Assembly (NCBI RefSeq): GCF_001586255.1
Contig: NZ_CP014544.1
Location: forward strand, 899,501 to 963,500
Direction of reading: 5' to 3'
DNA from: Zhongshania aliphaticivorans
Lineage (GTDB): Bacteria > Pseudomonadota > Gammaproteobacteria > Pseudomonadales > Spongiibacteraceae
DNA length: 64,000 bases
Shown: one piece after another, positions 61,034 to 64,000 of the stretch
How positions within the stretch are numbered: position 1 is the stretch's first letter
Layout of the letters: the number at the start of each line of letters is the position of its first letter
The notes under the pieces: generated by a model
The model's database searches: none
What the model was told of the DNA's origin: nothing
Seen by the model: only the letters and a program-made list of their open reading frames with translations
Program-made: the position numbers and the translations under genes

Positions 61034-62979
61034 AAATACCGCGCGCGATACTGCTGCTGGGCGCCTGCGCAGTTACTTTGCCAGTAGCTGCGCAGGACTG
61101 GTCTTATTATCGGGGAGATCAAGGGGGCTCAGGTTTCTCTGCGCATCAGCAAATTAGTAGCGACAATGTCGAGGGCTTGGCAGTGGCCTGGCAGTATCGT
61201 AGCGGCGAGGCGGAGACATTTGCCGAACAGTTGCCGCGCAGCGCCTTAGAAACCACGCCGATATTATTGCCAGAGGCCGCGGGTGGGCATTTGGTGTTCT
61301 GCACAGCGTTCAATCAGGTAATCGCTCTTAATCCAGAAACCGGCGTTGAACGCTGGCGATTTGATCCTAAAATCTCGCTGGCCGGTGATCGCCCGTTTAA
61401 GTGTCGTGGCGTGAGTTGGTGGGCCGATTCTGCTAATGATGGTGAACTGTGCGGTCAGCGTATATTCACCGCAACCCATGATCGCCGTTTGATTGCCCTC
61501 GATGCTCGCAATGGCAAATTGTGTGCAGGCTTTGGTAATAAGGGCACGGTAAAACTGTATACCGATGAAGAGGGTTTTGTTCCCGGTGATATCGGCAGCG
61601 TGTCGCCACCGGTGGTGATAAATAACACCATCATTGTGGGGTCGGCGGTGGTGGATTTTGTTCGCGCCCACACCCCGCGCGGCACGGTAAAGGCCTTTGA
61701 CGCTCGCAGCGGAGCGCTGCGCTGGCAATTTGAACCCATCCCTTTAGATGCAACCGCGCCGAACGCCGGGCAGTGGCCTGTCGATGCCGTTGCTGCCTCT
61801 GGTGGCGCAAACGCCTGGGCGCCATTATCGGTGGATGAAGCGCGGGATCTGGTCTTTATTCCTACCGGCGCGCCATCGCCAGATTATTACGGCGCGCTTC
61901 GCCCTGGCGATAATCGCTATGCGAACTCGCTGGTAGTATTGCGCGGTAGCACCGGCGAAATGGTGTGGAATTTTCAGTTTGTGCATCACGATGTTTGGGA
62001 TTACGACACCCCCGCGCAGCCGATGTTGATCGATTTACAACGCAGTGGCAAATCGATTCCTGCGGTTGTGCAGCTAACTAAGCAGGGTTTTGTTTTTGTG
62101 TTTCATCGGGAGACCGGTGAGCCATTATTCCCCATTCTTGAAAAGCCTGTGCCTCAGTTGGCGGTGGTGGGTGAACATTTGTCACCTACTCAGCCAGTGT
62201 CCACTGAACTGCCCTTATTATTGAATCACAATTTAAATGCCGAAAGCGCTTGGGGGTTGACGCCTTGGGATCGCGGTGCCTGCGCGGAAAAAATTGCGGG
62301 TTTGAATAATCAGGGCTTGTTTACCGCATTGACCGAGAGCCCCACGCTAATGCTGCCAGGTAGTCTTGGTGGTGCGAATTGGGGCGGCGGGGTATTTTGG
62401 CCGGAACGCCAGCAACTGGTAATTAATGTAAATACCGCGCCGTTTGTAGGATATTTAAAACCCACTAGCAGCGCCGAAACGGGAGAGCATTTACCGCCCG
62501 CAGGTAAAACCATGCGTATTACCATGGCAGGCACGCCCTATACCGTGGTGGTTGAGAGTCTGCTGTCGCCACTGGGAATTCCCTGTAGTGAACCGCCGTG
62601 GGGAAAATTAATGGCGATCGATTTAGCCAAGGGCGAAGTGCTGTGGCAAAAGCCCTTGGGGTCAGTTCATGAGATGGCGCCCCTGCCGCTGCCCTTCGAC
62701 ATTAATTGGGGCACACCGAATTTGGGTGGCGCGCTAATGACGGCGGGCAACCTGGTGTTTATCGGCGCAACGATGGATCGGCGCTTCCGAGCGTTTTCGG
62801 CTGCCAGCGGTGAAATGCTATGGCAGCACACCTTGCCCGTCGATGCGACTGCATCGCCAATGACCTACCAGCGGGGCGGTCGACAATATGTGGTAATTGC
62901 GGCTGGGGGGCATCATATGTATCAGCGGTCGATGGGTGATTATATTATTGCGTTTGCTTTGCCTGCTAAGTCTAATTAG
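61030..62979 (+). CDS. PQQ-dependent dehydrogenase, glucose/quinate-type, soluble
   Basis: 649 residues with a signal peptide (1-21, ending VAAQD). Lacks the ~150-residue N-terminal membrane domain of Gcd/QuiA, so it is periplasmic and soluble. Core motifs of this branch are present: YRGDQGGSGFSAHQQI, FKCRGVSWW, HDRRLIALDARNGK, VHHDVWDYDTPAQP at residues 318-331, and WGTPNLGGALMTAGNLVFIGATMDRRFRAFSAASGEMLW. It oxidises a polyol, sugar or cyclic alcohol with PQQ. There is no haem domain, so it probably passes electrons to the upstream haem-containing propeller, whose gene overlaps by four bases. Substrate not predictable. Confidence 0.9.
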   Translation: MKIPRAILLLGACAVTLPVAAQDWSYYRGDQGGSGFSAHQQISSDNVEGLAVAWQYRSGEAETFAEQLPRSALETTPILLPEAAGGHLVFCTAFNQVIALNPETGVERWRFDPKISLAGDRPFKCRGVSWWADSANDGELCGQRIFTATHDRRLIALDARNGKLCAGFGNKGTVKLYTDEEGFVPGDIGSVSPPVVINNTIIVGSAVVDFVRAHTPRGTVKAFDARSGALRWQFEPIPLDATAPNAGQWPVDAVAASGGANAWAPLSVDEARDLVFIPTGAPSPDYYGALRPGDNRYANSLVVLRGSTGEMVWNFQFVHHDVWDYDTPAQPMLIDLQRSGKSIPAVVQLTKQGFVFVFHRETGEPLFPILEKPVPQLAVVGEHLSPTQPVSTELPLLLNHNLNAESAWGLTPWDRGACAEKIAGLNNQGLFTALTESPTLMLPGSLGGANWGGGVFWPERQQLVINVNTAPFVGYLKPTSSAETGEHLPPAGKTMRITMAGTPYTVVVESLLSPLGIPCSEPPWGKLMAIDLAKGEVLWQKPLGSVHEMAPLPLPFDINWGTPNLGGALMTAGNLVFIGATMDRRFRAFSAASGEMLWQHTLPVDATASPMTYQRGGRQYVVIAAGGHHMYQRSMGDYIIAFALPAKSN

Positions 62980-63024
62980 GGGGAGTCGTAGTGCGGCGCT
63001 GGTCGGCCTAGTGCTTTCGGTGTA

Positions 63025-63342
63025 ATGTCGCAGAAACAGCTAACACAGAGCGTCACCATGAACGTAGATAAAGCCAAAAAACGTATCGCCAAGCAGGTTA
63101 AAAAAGGCTTTCACGGTTACCCACTTATATCTTTAGCGTATTTTGGCAAAAGCCCTGACTCAGCCAGTGAAGTCGTTATCTCGTTTATTTCGGAAGAGGG
63201 GGCTGCTGCGCAGGAGCAAAAATTTAGCTGCGAACAGGATGCTCGTGAAGACGAAACTATTCAGTCGATTTTAGTCAAAATCATTGAGCGGGCGGATGTC
63301 GCTACGGTGCTTGAAACAGAGGGTGTTTCGCTTGGGGGTTGA
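63025..63342 (+). CDS. Hypothetical small protein
   Basis: 105 residues; an internal ATG at 63058 (MNVDKAKKRIAKQVKKG) gives 94 residues and is equally plausible. The N-terminal part is strongly basic (AKKRIAKQVKKG), followed by an acidic mixed alpha/beta stretch ending in LETEGVSLGG. No known domain recognised; no signal peptide. Located 45 bases after the PQQ dehydrogenase and before the insertion sequence. Basic/acidic partition suggests a small soluble binding protein. Confidence 0.5.
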   Translation: MSQKQLTQSVTMNVDKAKKRIAKQVKKGFHGYPLISLAYFGKSPDSASEVVISFISEEGAAAQEQKFSCEQDAREDETIQSILVKIIERADVATVLETEGVSLGG

Positions 63343-63392
63343 TCGCTGCGGGGCTCTTTGGCAGATGTGGCGGTGGTGTCGTGCCGATCGCT

Positions 63393-64000
63393 GGCTCTTC
63401 ATCATTAACGGGGGACACCGGCATTCATTAAACTGAATTTGCGAAGAAACAGTTTGATGGAGAATACCGATGTCCCACGCAGGAAGAATTATAGGCATAC
63501 CTGGCCTTGAGATTGAACGGGTAGTCCGCAGGAAAGGGATCGAAGTCTGGGCAAAGCCTGTGCACAGGCCGCCTTGTAAGCATTGTCAGGGCAATGGCCT
63601 GAGGATTAAAGCCACGCATCTCAGGACGGTGAAGCACACTCGTCAGGGGAATCAAGTGATGACCTTGCACCTTCGAGTACCCAAGTACCATTGCCAGGAG
63701 TGTAAGCGCTATTTTCGTCACGCCTTTACCGGTATTCGTCCGCGTTTTCGCGCTTCAGAAGCCTATCGACTGGAAGTGTTCGAAGCCCACGATGGCGGTG
63801 TAACGCAGCGCAAGTTGTCTCGAACCCATCAAATCAGCCCAGCGACGGTAGAGCGTTGGTATCAGCACCATATTAAGCAAAAGCGTTCCGAGGGGGATCG
63901 CCGATATTGCCCTCGCGTATTAGGGATAGATGAGCATTTCTTTACCCGTAAAAAGGGTTATGCGACCACGCTTACCGACCTCAAGAATCACAAAGTGTTT
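63393..64000 (+). mobile_element. ISL3-family insertion sequence, left part only
   Basis: The transposase at 63470 belongs to ISL3. A GGCTCTT motif at 63393-63399 and another at 63352-63358 resemble the 5' end of ISL3 inverted repeats; the right end is outside the window so neither the exact border nor the 8-bp duplication can be checked. Confidence 0.65.
63470..64000 (+). CDS. ISL3-family transposase, 3' end outside window
   Basis: 177 residues are visible, start ATG at 63470 with GGAGAA upstream; the frame is open at the window end. An N-terminal zinc ribbon has Cys36-x2-Cys39 and Cys75-x2-Cys78, then a helix-turn-helix segment (TQRKLSRTHQISPATVERWYQHH) and the start of the DDE catalytic domain with Asp154 in VLGIDEHFF. 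The order zinc ribbon, HTH and DDE is diagnostic of ISL3. It would excise and insert its element. The frame is intact as far as visible. Confidence 0.93.
   Translation, partial: MSHAGRIIGIPGLEIERVVRRKGIEVWAKPVHRPPCKHCQGNGLRIKATHLRTVKHTRQGNQVMTLHLRVPKYHCQECKRYFRHAFTGIRPRFRASEAYRLEVFEAHDGGVTQRKLSRTHQISPATVERWYQHHIKQKRSEGDRRYCPRVLGIDEHFFTRKKGYATTLTDLKNHKVF

Noticed and set aside
52288-62979. PQQ biosynthesis genes or a pqqA-like short peptide
   Set aside because: No PqqA-type Glu-x3-Tyr peptide frame nor pqqB-E homologue was found near the quinoproteins.
1-64000. CRISPR array or phage genes
   Set aside because: No regularly spaced direct repeats and no phage structural or integrase gene were seen.

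Overview
The window is about 50% GC, densely coding and Gram-negative in character. It has four TonB-dependent receptors with signal peptides, a PlsB-type acyltransferase, periplasmic quinoproteins, and a tRNA-Pro(CGG) with an encoded CCA end. The mix of many acyl-CoA enzymes, wax-ester/TAG storage genes and alicyclic/terpenoid catabolism suggests a marine or hydrocarbon-degrading gammaproteobacterium, perhaps of the Spongiibacteraceae (Zhongshania/Spongiibacter) type. That placement is inference from gene content; no phylogenetic marker was compared.

Layout. (1) 1-4900: the 3' part of a ferredoxin-NADP reductase, an orphan membrane histidine kinase, a TetR regulator and a LuxR-type regulator. 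(2) 5010-7587: a tight three-gene operon with a lipocalin-like protein, an APH-fold kinase and a small helical protein, resembling a hydroxyacyl-CoA kinase/partner pair. (3) 7677-27687: a large catabolic block. A minus-strand operon (dienoyl-CoA reductase-like SDR, PaaG-like isomerase, acyl-CoA synthetase, thiolase) diverges from a plus-strand set (XylA-like reductase, aldehyde dehydrogenase, zinc alcohol dehydrogenase, TonB receptor, SDR). Then follow a nitronate monooxygenase/acyl-CoA dehydrogenase pair under a LysR regulator, a FadB/J-like protein with an eroded dehydrogenase half, a second LCAD-like dehydrogenase, and a XylM/CymAa-type membrane monooxygenase. (4) 27804-35468: a five-gene minus-strand neutral-lipid locus (PlsB, monoacylglycerol lipase-like, patatin, WS/DGAT, HAD-PlsC fusion). 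(5) 35793-37420: badH and badI, the last steps of cyclohexanecarboxyl-CoA ring opening to pimeloyl-CoA, followed by a LuxR paralogue and a TonB receptor. (6) 40690-45800: an EcKinase/CHK-like kinase, a LiuC/AtuE-like hydratase, a split AtuA, and phosphate acetyltransferase. (7) 46170-62979: tRNA-Pro, then TonB receptor, PM20D1-like M20 peptidase, thiolase, Ntn-hydrolase acylase lipoprotein, and a periplasmic quinoprotein group (haem-PQQ polyvinyl-alcohol-dehydrogenase-like protein, TonB receptor, haem-tagged propeller, glucose/quinate-type PQQ dehydrogenase). (8) 63470-end: the start of an ISL3-family insertion sequence.

Working together (inference): XylM/A-like, XylB-like and XylC-like enzymes would convert a ring methyl group to a carboxylate. 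The CoA ligase and acyl-CoA enzymes would activate and desaturate it, and BadH/BadI would open an alicyclic ring. Acetyl-CoA and acyl-CoA could then be stored by the neutral-lipid locus. The quinoprotein group looks like a separate envelope system: substrate taken up by TonB receptors and oxidised in the periplasm with electrons passed to haem c.
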